Part shown: one piece after another, positions 1-15,000 of the stretch
Layout: every line of letters begins with the position of its first letter
How positions within the stretch are numbered: position 1 is the stretch's first letter
Origin: Paramecium octaurelia
Lineage: Eukaryota > Ciliophora > Oligohymenophorea > Peniculida > Parameciidae
Assembly (NCBI GenBank): GCA_905182995.1
Contig: CAJJDP010000016.1
Span: 1 to 64,000 of the forward strand
DNA length: 64,000 nucleotides
Direction of reading: 5' to 3'
The notes under the pieces: model-generated
The model's database searches: none
What the model was told of the DNA's origin: nothing
Seen by the model: only the letters and a program-made list of their open reading frames with translations
Program-made: the position numbers and the translations under genes

Positions 1-3000
1 TAATTCTCTTTTTAATTGTTCTTTTTTCTGATATATTCAATTTAATACAATAAATTAAGCAATCTATGAGGATAATTTGTTTTTTTCAAATATTTAATAT
101 TTTAAAATTTAATTCATCAAATTTTCCTCCTTATTCTCTTTTTTATTTTCCATAAAGAGGTTTAAAAATGATATTTCGTGGAGATGGATTAGACTTTGAT
201 CATGGAAAATGTGATGTATATTTAATGAGATTTTTGTACACGCTGTTTTTTCTTTTACTAACTGTCGTACATACTATTAGAGTTGAAGCACCTTGATGAC
301 AAGATCCTACATACTAATAATCTATGCAGATGGATTCTTTAAACTTGAAATTCAAACTTCAATGCCCAGGCTAAACAACTGACTATTACATGATATAACT
401 TGCACTTGCAATATTTGAAACTCTATTTTAGGTATGAAGTTAACAAATATAGTCGTGGATAGATCCTTGCCTGCTTATTTCATTCTATACTCAAACCATC
501 ACTTAATTTGTTCTAACAGCAGTCTTAAAAATAATGAACAATTATGATAACATAAAGCAGTAATCAATACTCCTTAGGTTTTTATGCGTTTAATTACAAA
601 TTCAATACTTTATGGATTCTGTATCCTTATAGTACTAGATCTAGGCATGACCTCATTATCTTTATAAACTTAACTTCATGTCGTAATTTTTATTTTGGCT
701 ATCACCAGAGTTAATGAGAGGGTGATATTTATTTTATATCCAAATTGAGGAAGGCTATCAGCTTAAGATGTACTTTAATTGAAATCTGATATATAAATCT
801 AAATGTTAAACTAAATCTCTTATTTCTGGTTCTAATTATTTAATTTAATGCTATCCTGTAAAAAAGAGCTTTAACATTAATATTCTTCCTATTATGCTAT
901 ATCCAAGTTGGCTAATCATGGTCAATCATTATTCCTGAAACTTCTATATTTACATAAAGGATATCTTTCTCCTCCATTTGTTTTTTCATAGTAATACTCC
1001 TAAACCTATGAATTCATTTTGAGAATCATATGACTGAGAGTATAATTAATTCTCCAAATAGAATTTCATATTTTTAGCTTCACATATTTTTTAAACAAGG
1101 TTAAGAATTCGTTTATGAAGTTAGGAGTTGAAATTATTAAATCCTTAATTTATGATTTATTTTTTGTTTGGATCACTATTGTAAAAGAGCTTAAATTTTG
1201 AGTCAGCTATTATTGCAATAGTTGTATTGATTATTTTGTAATTTTACTTCTCTGAATTATTCATTCTTATAATGAAGTTTATTCATTTTTGACTTGATAG
1301 ATTGAACTATCTTTAGCCTTTAACTAATTCTACAAACTTCTTGCTTACACTCTTGTACCTTGATATCTTGTATAAAGTTAAGTGAAGTACTAATAAATAC
1401 ATGAGGATGTCGATTAGTGATGCTGCCAATTTAATTTAACTCATTAATTAGTTTGAAGAAAAGTTGAATTCCTTGCTGTAACTGTATTTTTAGTAGAATT
1501 ATAGGAACAAATTTAAAAAATGACTATTAATACAAATTTGTGATTAGATAACCATTCTTATTTGAATTACTCATAATATTATTAGCACATTATAAAATTA
1601 AAAAAGATCTTTTTATATTATTTAAATATTTTTATGTTATAATATCAATGAGATGAAATATATATTTATCCTCTGATAATTATCAAAATTGTTGAATTTT
1701 CGACAAAGCCTCTGAAAAATAGGGCAACACTATTTTATGATAAAGTAGACTTGACCATTTGTTACCCCTTGATTATTCCTCATTGAAATTGGGTTTAACC
1801 AACTTAAAGCTAGCCTGGTTTCTTTAATAAAACCAATTTACTCCAATCCTTTTTTCATACTTTTAGATCTCTTTTTTCATCTAGGGAGTGAAGATGCTTT
1901 TTAGATTGGAATACGAATCAAAAAGGGGGAGAAGCTAATAAATCTCCTTAATCTATATTCTCGATAACATGAGTAATTTCTTTTAGATGCATGTAGCATA
2001 GGATCCATGATTTCAATTTAGGCTGTCTTAACTTCAATAAAAACCCTATGTAAACACCCAACTTTAGACATTGGTCATAAATCCTCCATCTAATTACAAT
2101 TCAAGATATTGGGTAAATTTGAGTCAGAGTATTTTCAAATAGTACAAATAAATTATTTTGCTCATAATCCTAATTAAACCTTCCGAAAAACATAATTAGG
2201 TATAAAAAACAAAATCAATTCTTTCATCACTTTCATTGGTTTCGAATCATTTTCTTTCTCCACAGAAGTATGTGTTTTTCTTCAACATAAAATTACCCTT
2301 TAATAGGATTAAGGGGAATGACTGATTGTAATAATGGAAAGTATTAGATTAGTAATAATTCCAATCAGAGATGGTCCACATATCTTATACTATGACCACC
2401 CTTAGTTAATAACGTTTAAGTTGAAGTGACAAAGTTGGAAAGAGAAAAAGATTTTGTGCAGAGTCAGGATTTATCAGATTGCCTTATCAGAATACTAAAG
2501 TCAAACTATATAAATGTTATTAGGGAGGTTTTATTGTAGAAGAGTAAATAATAAGATACAATAGTTAGATTTATTGACTTATTTTATGGTATTATAAGAA
2601 TTTGATCTAACTGTTGCAAAATAATAGGTAGAGTTTGTGATACATTAAGGATTAAGAAAAACTATTGTGATCAATAAAACTTAGGAGAAAGGAATCTAAA
2701 GTGGCTAAGAAATTTAGATATCACTGAATGATGATTAATAAAATGTTCTGAAGTATGCTATAAAATACTAAAGAGAATAAGTATTTGACTTAAAGTATTG
2801 TCTACAGATTCTGAATCTATTAATTGCTTAGATTTAAAGAAGAAGGTAATGGCTGGTCCTTCTATTTTTAGAACTCTTGAATGTGAAAATAGAGCATCCA
2901 CCTCTTTATAGAATACAGTTAAAATTTTATATTGACACAATTCTTTGCAATTACTATCATGAAATATTCTCATTATATTATTGTATATTTATTTTAGATA

Positions 3001-6000
3001 ACATTATCGATACTACCTAACAACTAGAATCAAATTATAGCATTATTGATCTTTTAATTTAGAGTTAAATTGGCGTATAATAGGTTTCAGTATAATAAAT
3101 AAATCAAATGTAAATTGCAACATATAAAAGATAATTTTATCATAATTTCTTTTAGATCACATTCTCTTCGGGTAAAATCTTAGATTGAAATTACTGCCTC
3201 CGTTTGAACATATGTAATTACGCTATTAATCTCTTAGTAATAAAATTCAACTGGTGGGTATTTTAAATTCAATTTAATTGCAAAATTAATATTTAATTAC
3301 AATATTTTTTTTCCATATATTAAAAATATGCTATCATGATTTATGGGTATAATTTATTATATATAAATTCTAAAGCAAGCAAAATATAGTAAGGACATTC
3401 AATAATAAGGTATTATTAATTAGTTTAAAATTGTTTTATATTAGAAGGGAATGAGGAGGATTAAAATAAACTAAAATGTTAATAATGAAATTGGATAAAA
3501 AGAATGCATTATTCCTTTCAGAGTTAAAATCGTTAGGTTAAGATGATATTATAGAAACTAATTTCTGAATTATTTCTGGATTTTAACTATTATTTTTTGA
3601 TAAAGTAATTATCTGCTTTATAGATTAGGAAAATTAATTAAATATAATTTTTCAAAGAAAGAATAGCAAGTTTAATATAATAAATTTGAATTCATGTAAT
3701 GATGAAAAATATGAAAATGAACTTGAAATTATTAAGATAAATATAAATAGTACTTTTGAAGAATCCTGTGATGAACCTTGTTAACTAGGTAGAGTTAACT
3801 TATTAATATTGCATAACCTAATCTTACATCAAGAAAATATTAAGTATATTTATTAGGTGACATATGTTTTGGAATTCAAAATATGAAAATAACCCTGCTA
3901 ATTACACATTTACTAAAATAGATCCTTTAAATATTTGCTAATTGAATTTTATCTTTTTGATGGAAAAAATTATGGATACTCAATGAGATTTGATTATATC
4001 TTTAAATCATTTGAGAATATACTGACTCAAAAGTTGTTAATCAAGTCGATTAAGGTGAAAATCGAATAGTAAGTCTAATACAGCAGACCCATACTTTTAA
4101 CACTACTTTAGAAAATGAGACAAATTCATTATGAGTAGAACGCCTTCATGGAATAGTTTTAGATAACTCTTTTAAGGTGATGAAGAAATACTTAGAAAAG
4201 TTTTAATTAGGTATTACATAAATTTTTCTGTAGGATTAAACTAAAGCAATAAGGTTTAGAAAAAATAGAGTTTCATAACGATTGTTATAAAATTTTCACT
4301 TAAACCTGATTGTTCAATTTCTTAATGAATAAAGAACAACACTAAGGCTGTTGATTAAATTTAAAAAATCATAATCTTGTTTTGTTAAATGGGAATATTT
4401 TAAATATAAATTTGAATTATAACTAGCCTTTATTTTATAATATAATGGAATTACCCACATATTTAGATAATTAAATTTGAAATGGTGTTAAAACAACATT
4501 CTCCATATTTGAGGAAATAAAATAAGTAAAACTTAAAAATCTTAACTAACTGGTATTAATCCCCTTTAATATATATTTAAATATTTTGTTTAAATTATTT
4601 GAGGTAAATAATAGACTAGTAAATTTAATAGAATACATAACTAATTAGCTACTTTAGAGGTATTCTCTGATAAGAAAAATCAATATTTCTAAGAATGATA
4701 GATTGTAGAGTTTTCACAAACCCATATAGGGCTCACCATTAGATTCTGAACATAATTTCTATATTAATCTCATAATTAAAAAAAAGTCTTTATAGTAGAG
4801 AAAATAAATAATATTTTATAATTGAAGGATTCCTGTAAACTAAGGAAGGAGGGAAAAATAATATTGAGGCTCTATTCCTACCTAAACATAAATTTAAACT
4901 ATTATGGTACCTCAATTGTAGTCTCATTCGAAGATACGTCAACTAGTAATAAAATTGTTTTCAATCTTGATGACTATATCCAGAAAACTTAACCAAAATG
5001 GAGTCAAACACAGAAAATTGTTCAAAATATGTTAGAAAACTATTAAAGAATTTTAATTAAGGACAACCATATATCATGGTTTTGTTAAAGGAAAATACAG
5101 ATTAAAAATAGATAACAAATTGAATAATCTAATTAAAGAAGTTTGACGTAAATCTTGAATCAAACAAACTTATATATGCAGTAAAACTAAAGAGTTAGAT
5201 GCCGCATTTTCGAAAAAGCTTACCTAAATAACAAATGATATTGCGTAAGGTAAGATCGACTCTAGTAATGCAATCTTAACATAGAATAACAAGATTATTA
5301 CAGAAAAAAACCATCTGAAATTGCTAGATTAAGAGAATTTAAAAATTAAATTTAAAAAAAATAACCCTCTGATTTATTACTTTTGTTCAAAGTTATAAAA
5401 AATTTGCACACAGTCTCCTTATAAACCAAAAAGTAAATCTAAATCATATGAAGTAGGTAATAAAGAATCTTGATGTCTAAATTTGAGGAACAATAGAAGA
5501 CTTTTGAGAATTAAATTAAAAATAAAATTTATCAAATAATTTTGATTCTCTTGATATTTTGATTGCTAGAATGCTATTGGAACTAAAATTTTAGAAAATT
5601 CTCAATTAGTCAAAAAAGGGGGGGTTTTCTGGAACAATATTTTATTACTCAATATTTTGGTATTTAGAATCAGAACATGTGTATGAACATCTAAATAACA
5701 AGATCTTATGAGAATTTTAAAACCCCATTCTTTCTTAGCAATGCGAAAAGTCTACTCAGCCTCTTCAAGTTGAATCTTCTACAGGATATATTTATTGTTA
5801 TAAACTAAAATCATGAAAGCTATAATATATTTCAATTCTTAATATAAAATTATGCATTTTTTTTCAAAAATTGCATAAATCAGTGTACTATTTTATTTAT
5901 TTCGAATAATGCTACTTTTTTGTAATTTGTTATTTCTACATTTATCTACATTTCATTTAAATAAATTGTAGGTTAATACTAATATGTATATAAATTTGAT

Positions 6001-6078
6001 AATATTAGAAACAGTAAATTATAGAAGTTTTAAGAACAGTTAAAGAGATAATTGAATTATTCTATTATTATAATGTAA
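1..6078 (+). pseudogene. Decayed coding sequence, family not recognised
   Basis: No intact gene can be read here, but the plus strand holds protein-like open stretches when TAA/TAG are read as Gln. The clearest are 1773-2318 (about 182 codons) and 2430-3185 (252 codons, ending in the TGA at 3186). Shorter coding-like pieces lie near 3.67-3.9 kb and 4.86-5.22 kb. They lie in different frames and are separated by TGA and stretches without coding character, and I could not join them with normal 20-30 nt introns. The 0.8-1.4 kb part is rich in hydrophobic residues, so a membrane protein is possible. An old duplicate gene is the simplest reading; poor sequence or a very divergent gene cannot be excluded. 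Confidence 0.4.
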
Positions 6079-9000
6079 TCATAATAATGAAAACGATTCA
6101 GTCCCTTCAGTTATAGCAAGCTATAATTTTTGGGCTAAAATTTCTTACTTTGAATAAGGAGGTAGATCCAATTCATAAGAACTATTATAATTAAATCTAT
6201 GTAATACCATGTGTGCCCTACAGGTAAAAATTAATCGAAGTCTATTTACTAGTAATTAGGTGATACAATTAAAATTTTAAATTCTGAATTCTTAAATCCT
6301 TCAAGTGGCATCAAAGGGAAGGCTAAATATTAATATTACCTTACCAGTTATAAATTTTAAAAACTTTGCTAGTAAGTCCTAGCTGAAATTCCTCAATACA
6401 TTTTATAACCATAGAATCACCTAATCAGTGGGAGTATAACCATTATACTCAAAGTTTAGTATAAGATCTTCGACTAAGAATATTTTTATATTAATTTTAC
6501 CATCTATGTATGATTAGCCACATAGTAATTATTCTAATTAAGTTGAATCAAAAATACTAATTTATTATTTTGGTATTACAGAATAAAACCCTTTTAAAAA
6601 GTATTGCATTTAATTTTCAATATTTTTTGCCATTATTTCATGACAATACTTTCTTAAGAAATCTTTTTTATTTTATTGAGTAACCTCGATATCTTTTCCT
6701 CCAGGTATGAGTTCTTTATCATCAGGTAATCCTTAATTTAAAATAGTGTATGAGTAATAAATTCCCCAATTTGAACTGAAATTATCATTGTATATTAAAT
6801 TTAAATTTGTATATATTTCTTCATCATAATATTAAATGTCAAATATCGATAATTTTTACCCTACAATGTGTTTAAAGAAGGAGATTGGAAAATTACCGAA
6901 TATCTTTAGTTTATTAGAAATAGCTATAGCAAAAATCTGTCCAATAAAGTAAAATTTTTAAAGATGATCAGGATCTATATTGGATTCTCTGTTTACTTAA
7001 TAAAAGCATTTATTTGAAGTCAGTTTAAATAGTTTATTTTTTTCATTTACTATTTCTTTTGTGAGCAATAAAATCCACTCTTGTGATAGACCACCCTAAT
7101 CCTAACCTTCTTCTCCAAGAAAACTTAGAATTAAATTACCAAAAAATCGAGGATGCATAAACCTAATTTCCTTATAAGAATCATCAAAAATCTACTCCCT
7201 TCTAACTTCCAATATCTTTCCAGGAACCTCTTCATTATTCATTTTTAAATAGAAATATGATTACTTATTATCAAAATCAATAATACTAAAATGATTATTT
7301 TAAAAATAATCTACAAAAGGGGATGAAAATCCTAAATTATATTATCTCACATATTCAAGTTTGTGTTTTATTATCATATTGATAAAATAATTGCCTTTTT
7401 CACAAATTTCTTTTGATAAGCTTTAAAAACTTTAATCTACTGAATCTGAATTACACCTTGAAAATTCCATAGAGGCTAGCTAGGTTAAAAAATGAGAATT
7501 TTTGTGGTTTTCTGAATTTAAAATTTTATCGGATATCACTAATTGTGTGAATATAGTTTCTAATGCTGGGCTATATTGTTATGCTTTTTATTTTGGTATA
7601 ATTGAAATAGTATTTTCATAAATTTTCATTAAATCCTTAATTTATTGCGAGTTCAAAAACTATTCACATTCCTTTTAAACTTCTTTGTCAAATATAGGAG
7701 CGGCTTCAAGTATCTGAAATATATTTTCGATTCCTTTTGAATTGATAAAAATTTAATCAATTTAAATATCATTTACTTAATTTTAATTCTATAAAACAAT
7801 TTATTTAACTTCTTTTTTCATCAATTTGATAATTTTTTTTCTGTTATTTTAATCTACCCAAAGTTATGAAATACACTTAATAAATTCTATACTGATATCT
7901 TCATCCTACTCTTTTTGCAGATTATTCAAAAGGCTCTAAATTTAATATTTACTAAAAATTATTCTAGAAAGTTGTTATTAATTAAAAATAAATTGAATAA
8001 CCATGTTCTACTATTCTCCTTTAAATAATTTTGTGAAGTATATCAATTCTGAAACACTTTTCGCTTATAAATTGCATTATTATAGCTCTTATAAATCAAG
8101 CATAAGTTTTAAGACTTTCTTTCTCACTAATTCTGAGGAATAATGGCATTCAAGAACTGGTTCATTATTTGAAGATATTATAGATTCTTATAATGCATCT
8201 TGAGTGGTCAATTTCAATAGAGATATTAAATCATCAATTACTAAATCAGATATATTGAGTTTTGCAGTTAAATTTTTAATAAGATCATTAATGGAATCTA
8301 AAATTTCTCCAAAATTATCTATATATAGAAATTTGTACAAACATTTAAGAAATTATTGATCTATTTTACCTAATTGTTTTAAAGCTTATCTACTATTTTA
8401 TTTAATTGATATTAAATATTCTTATTCTGAAAATCTAACTTTATGATGATCTTAATATTATTTTTGCATCCAATATTATTCATGCTATTATAAACTATCT
8501 GAGCCTTCATAACATTCAAAAGAACTACTATCTATATCAATTTTTTAAAATTCAATTTCAAAAGGCAAATCATAATTCGTTTATAGATCCAGAAACTATA
8601 AATTATGTTCACAGCTCTTTTAATTTAAGAATTGAGGAGGCACTTCGTTAAGCATATTTTGAAACGCTTAGAACTATTTTTTAAATTATTTTGGGAAAGT
8701 AACCCCAGAGAATTCGATTGTATCGATAAATTTATTAAGGTTTTAATCATTCATAATTTGAGGCAAAATATTAACTTCTTCTAAATTACTTAAAGATTAT
8801 CCTTCTGCTTCTGAGGCATTTTCATCTATAAATTAATTTTCTTCATCTTCCAATTCCATTTCTTCTAATTCTGGAGAAATTTATCCTTCTTCTTTGATGA
8901 AATGCTATTAAACACTTGAAGTTTGAAATTTATTTTCTATTTAATTACTCTCTTAAAAGTTTCCAACTGAAAAGAATGGCCATTCTATTGCCTGAAATTA

Positions 9001-12000
9001 AATGTCACTGGAATCTAATTCTTAATACTTTATTTTATTTTTCAAAAAGCTTTTTTCGAGAGTAAATATTTAATTTTAAATTTCTTCTGAATGCATTTAG
9101 CCAATAATGTATGATTCTTTGATAGGTTAACTCCTTGAAGTTTACTTTAATAAATTAGTAGGTGTTGGCTAAGTATTCTCTAAAAGTAAACAAGTGGCTA
9201 CATTATATAACATATTCAAAGTGGTTATTATAAAATATATTTAATCTTTATAGCTAAAATATTATTGCCAATCTAATCTTTTGATTCCTTCTATGTAAGC
9301 ATTAATAAAGTTAAATGAGTCTTATGGTTCATTGATGTTTTTGATGCAAATTTTGGCAACAGATTTTATTGATAATAAGTATACTAAAATGAGATTTAAC
9401 TTTTTTAATTTTTCATCAAATGTTTTTATTGATTTACAAATTTCGTTATACAACTATTTAATAATTATTCTTCTTATTTCATTTCCAAATGGAACAATTA
9501 TATTATTTGATTTCTTAAATAAAACTAAATTATCTAAGCAAATATAAAATATAAAATTTTAGGAGGGTAGGATATATTTTGTTATTAATGTTAGAAATGA
9601 TATTTGAGTAGGCAATTCTGATTATTCATATCCAATTTTCTGTTTATATTGTTGAAGAAATTAGCTACAATTTATTTTTAGTAGACTTGGTAAAAGTAAT
9701 GGAAATTAAGAAACAATATACTATAGCACATCAAATATAGGTTCACAATAAGATTAGTCTAATCCATTGTTATCAAAATACAAAGTAATAATTTATTAAA
9801 CTAAATGTTTCAATAAAATTTATGTTTCTTTAGTATGTTTGAAATTAGATTGAGATATTTAATCTCCGTTTTGATTAATGCTATTTAATGTGTCTATTCT
9901 AATACAATCTTTTAATATGAAGCATTGTTCCTCTACTGATTCTATAAATAATAAATTCATCACATATTTTACTTCTTCCTTATAATGTTTATCATTTTGA
10001 AGAGATATCAAATTAGGATTATTTTTTTGTAATTTTAATTAATTCTTAGCTTATATTTTTTTAGATGCGGGTTGTAAGCAAACTGGATAATATGTTTCTA
10101 TCTTATTATATGGATTTTTTATATTTTAATTAGTACTTTTTATTTCTTCATTATATTCTTAATCAAATATTATTTTTTTGATTTTCGCTTCTATTTAGGC
10201 TCTTAACAAAGTTTTATCATAAATGATAACTAATGCAAATTTAGATAGGATAGGCATATAAATTCTGAAAATTTACTTCACTTTGAATAGGGATTCTAAA
10301 CCTTACATTTACAAAACAAATTGATTAATATATAATCTTTTAGTAGCGAAAATTTTAATTAGCATTTTAATGCATAAAATTTATGTAGTTTAATTCATAA
10401 TTGTTAAATCAAATAGTTTTTTTATTCCATTTAATAGTAGATTAATGACTTCTGAGTTGCCATTCATTAATTTAATAAGAATAGTTAATGTAAAATCAAG
10501 AGCTTTAATGCATTTATCACATATTTCTGATTATTATAATAAAACCTCAAGCACTTTTAGCATTTCTATAGAATACTAATCTTAATATTAAGTAGAGTAT
10601 TCTTATATGCTAAGAAATTTTAAAATTGGAAGAATACTCCAAGGATGAGGGTTTTAATTCTCTAATTCAAATCCTTCAAAATTTAATTTTATATTAAATT
10701 ATTAATAAGCTGTTTGTTACAAATACTTGAATAATGCTATTTAATCAAATCTAATTTCAATTTCATCAAGATATCTTTCTTAAGAAATAGGAAACTTTAA
10801 AATATCTTATTAAAATTATTGTTTTAGCTATGCTATTCTAATTTTAATTTAGTAAAATTTATCGTTAGTCTTTAATAAATTTATGATTGGTTATATTTAT
10901 GAAAGTATGAATTACATAATCGCATCTACTTTTTCGTGGTATGAATCTAGTGTTAATTAATAAAGACATTAAATTTCTTAAACTACTATTGATAATATAT
11001 TTTAGTTTTTACTAAATTTTAAAGGTTCTTCATATAAGAGCTTAAATATTTGTATAAAAATTTCATTTAATTTTTAAATAAGCATTTTGTCTTAATCATC
11101 AATGCTACTAATTTTAATATGATGCTTTAGCGCAACCTTCAAATGATTACAAAGTAAAGAGTTGATAAGAAAAGCTTAAATCTTTGATTATTAAGGATGG
11201 TAAGAAAGGCAAGCTAATAACCTTTTTATTATTATTAGAAATTCTAATGTAATTGGAGGAGAATTATCTAACTGCGAAGCGAGTATATTGAATAGCCGAT
11301 CCAATCGTAGCAAATCTTTCTCATCGATTTGATCTTCTTTCAATAGATACGAGAATTATCTCAATAATATGTCCACTATTTGGGTGTTTATTTTTCTCTA
11401 TAAAACATCTTGTTTTATACCTAAAACAATTTCTAAAAGAACGCAACATTTTTGCAACCATTTTTCTTTTTTTTCATAAGGGGTTGATCTTATATTTTTT
11501 TCATTTATACAAGTCAAATAGTGAAAAATTTGTGAAAAGCGGGAGACAATATCTCTATTTTTAGGTGAATACTATTATAATAACTATTTTTCATCTAAAT
11601 ATTAGAGTGAGGCATATTCCAAAGGACAATCTAGTTCTGCTTCCCATTTAGATATTAACTCTATAACTTTATCTATAATATTAGTAAATTTAAGACCCTA
11701 AAATAAATAACTTACTTACACTTAATGAAATATAGTAAAAGCTCGGAATTTTAAAAATTTACTCAATTTCTTCAATAATCCCATCTTAGCCCAAGTTTCT
11801 TTATTTAATCATATTTTACTCTGGAAATAATATTGTATTAAAATAGAAGATGACGAACTTTTTCTTAACAATCTCTTAAAATTAGTGACTTAAATCTTAA
11901 TTAATGTTTAAATTGTGGTATTTGTACATTAGTACGATTTATAATTACTTTAATATATTTTTTAGAATTTTATTTATTATTTCTTCCATGTTATTATTTT

Positions 12001-15000
12001 ATTGAATAAAATTATGAATTATTTATCCTAATTTATTTATTTATACCTATTTTATACCTTCCTAAGCAATTAAATAATAGGTTAATAGGTCATTTATGAA
12101 ACTTATTGCTTTACCACTAAATCGTTTAAATCCCTTTTCTGACCTACAAATATTTGCATAAAACATTAAGATATCCTTGATCATTCCAAATTTTAATTCT
12201 TTTATATTTTTTTTGTTTATAATCTCATTCAAGATTTGAGGTACATTGGTATCAATAATTTTTACAGTTAGCGAAGGATTTGCATTAGCTAAACAAGAAA
12301 TAAATTATAAAACATATTTTACTGTCGTTGTCGTCTCAAAATGTTATTTTAATATATTATTAAGAGAGCTTAGAATATTTGAGTTTAAAATCATTCCAAC
12401 CAATATAGTATCAATATATATTTGATTAAAAGAGTGATGTTTTCTTATCAATTCAAAAAATTATGACAAGTTTTTAATACATGTTACAATAATTGCATCT
12501 GTTTCTGTCTCATTAATTTGAACATAGCCATCTTGAGTTGGTTTTTACAAGTTATACCCTTCCTTAATATAATAATCAAATATAGGTAAACTATCATTGA
12601 TATATAAAGTGAATTATACTTGATCTCTTGTAATACACTTATTTAAGAGTAACAATGTCTATTTAATTTACTCAGGCTGAAGCAGCAACTTATTATTTTA
12701 GATACTCAATATTTTTATTAGCATTTTTGTAATGTCATTATAAAATGAGTTACAAGTTTAAGATGATTTTATAAAAAAAATTAAGATTCCAGAAGTTAAT
12801 TAACTATCTTAAGCTAATGATTCGCTAAGTATCTTAGAATTATACTTTAAGGGATAACCTTGAATGAAATCATTATTTTCTATCTATCTCATAGATAAAA
12901 CATCAGATAATAATTTTAATTGGAATTATTATTTTCTTTTGCTTGATTATTGATTATTTCTTGATTCAATTTACAATAATTCCACTAATATTATTGGATC
13001 TATGGTTTCAAGCTGAAATAAATTAAAATTATTATTTTCTATTGTATCTCCAATTACATCATCGTAAAATCTTTCAAATATATGAAGAGCCACAAATTAT
13101 TCTTTTTAACTTTTCAGAATATTCAGTGATTTTAAATGTAATCCAATTATTATATTTTTAGTTTATTATGAATTTGCTTGTAACCCTCTGTTAATAAGGA
13201 TTCTGTATTTTAATATATCCATTAAAGGTGAAAAGGACTAAGTCTGCATATTTAATAGATTTCTTGATAATTCAAGAGCTGAAGTCGAATTGTCATCTAT
13301 TATTTATATTTTCTACAAAATCAATTAATTATATATACTTTTATTTANTCTTAACAATCTCTTAAAATTAGTGACTTAAATCTTAATTAATGTTTAAATT
13401 GTGGTATTTGTACATTAGTACGATTTATAATTACTTTAATATATTTTTTAGAATTTTATTTATTATTTCTTCCATGTTATTATTTTATTGAATAAAATTA
13501 TGAATTATTTATCCTAATTTATTTATTTATACCTATTTTATACCTTCCTAAGCAATTAAATAATAGGTTAATAGGTCATTTATGAAACTTATTGCTTTAC
13601 CACTAAATCGTTTAAATCCCTTTTCTGACCTACAAATATTTGCATAAAACATTAAGATATCCTTGATCATTCCAAATTTTAATTCTTTTATATTTTTTTT
13701 GTTTATAATCTCATTCAAGATTTGAGGTACATTGGTATCAATAATTTTTACAGTTAGCGAAGGATTTGCATTAGCTAAACAAGAAATAAATTATAAAACA
13801 TATTTTACTGTCGTTGTCGTCTCAAAATGTTATTTTAATATATTATTAAGAGAGCTTAGAATATTTGAGTTTAAAATCATTCCAACCAATATAGTATCAA
13901 TATATATTTGATTAAAAGAGTGATGTTTTCTTATCAATTCAAAAAATTATGACAAGTTTTTAATACATGTTACAATAATTGCATCTGTTTCTGTCTCATT
14001 AATTTGAACATAGCCATCTTGAGTTGGTTTTTACAAGTTATACCCTTCCTTAATATAATAATCAAATATAGGTAAACTATCATTGATATATAAAGTGAAT
14101 TATACTTGATCTCTTGTAATACACTTATTTAAGAGTAACAATGTCTATTTAATTTACTCAGGCTGAAGCAGCAACTTATTATTTTAGATACTCAATATTT
14201 TTATTAGCATTTTTGTAATGTCATTATAAAATGAGTTACAAGTTTAAGATGATTTTATAAAAAAAATTAAGATTCCAGAAGTTAATTAACTATCTTAAGC
14301 TAATGATTCGCTAAGTATCTTAGAATTATACTTTAAGGGATAACCTTGAATGAAATCATTATTTTCTATCTATCTCATAGATAAAACATCAGATAATAAT
14401 TTTAATTGGAATTATTATTTTCTTTTGCTTGATTATTGATTATTTCTTGATTCAATTTACAATAATTCCACTAATATTATTGGATCTATGGTTTCAAGCT
14501 GAAATAAATTAAAATTATTATTTTCTATTGTATCTCCAATTACATCATCGTAAAATCTTTCAAATATATGAAGAGCCACAAATTATTCTTTTTAACTTTT
14601 CAGAATATTCAGTGATTTTAAATGTAATCCAATTATTATATTTTTAGTTTATTATGAATTTGCTTGTAACCCTCTGTTAATAAGGATTCTGTATTTTAAT
14701 ATATCCATTAAAGGTGAAAAGGACTAAGTCTGCATATTTAATAGATTTCTTGATAATTCAAGAGCTGAAGTCGAATTGTCATCTATTATTTATATTTTCT
14801 ACAAAATCAATTAATTATATATACTTTTATTTAGAATATCCCTGATAATATTTTCTAATGTCTTCCATTTCTTTACAATTCATGATAAGTTTCATCTAAT
14901 TAGGTTGGTTCATAGTATTCAAGATCAAATTGTAGAGATTCAATTGGGTCATTGCATATTTCTTGATACCTAGGATCCATAAAATAGTAGTCAATCAAAT

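Noticed and set aside
1-60. Possible chromosome end at the left edge
   Set aside because: No G4T2/G3T3-type telomeric repeat or its complement is present, so the window simply begins inside a scaffold.
9332-9547. Plus-strand hydrophobic 71-codon frame
   Set aside because: It is antisense to the continuous HECT ligase frame.
11863-14833. Genuine tandem duplication inside the ligase gene
   Set aside because: The copies are identical and bounded exactly by an N. An unmerged contig overlap is simpler. Long reads would settle it.
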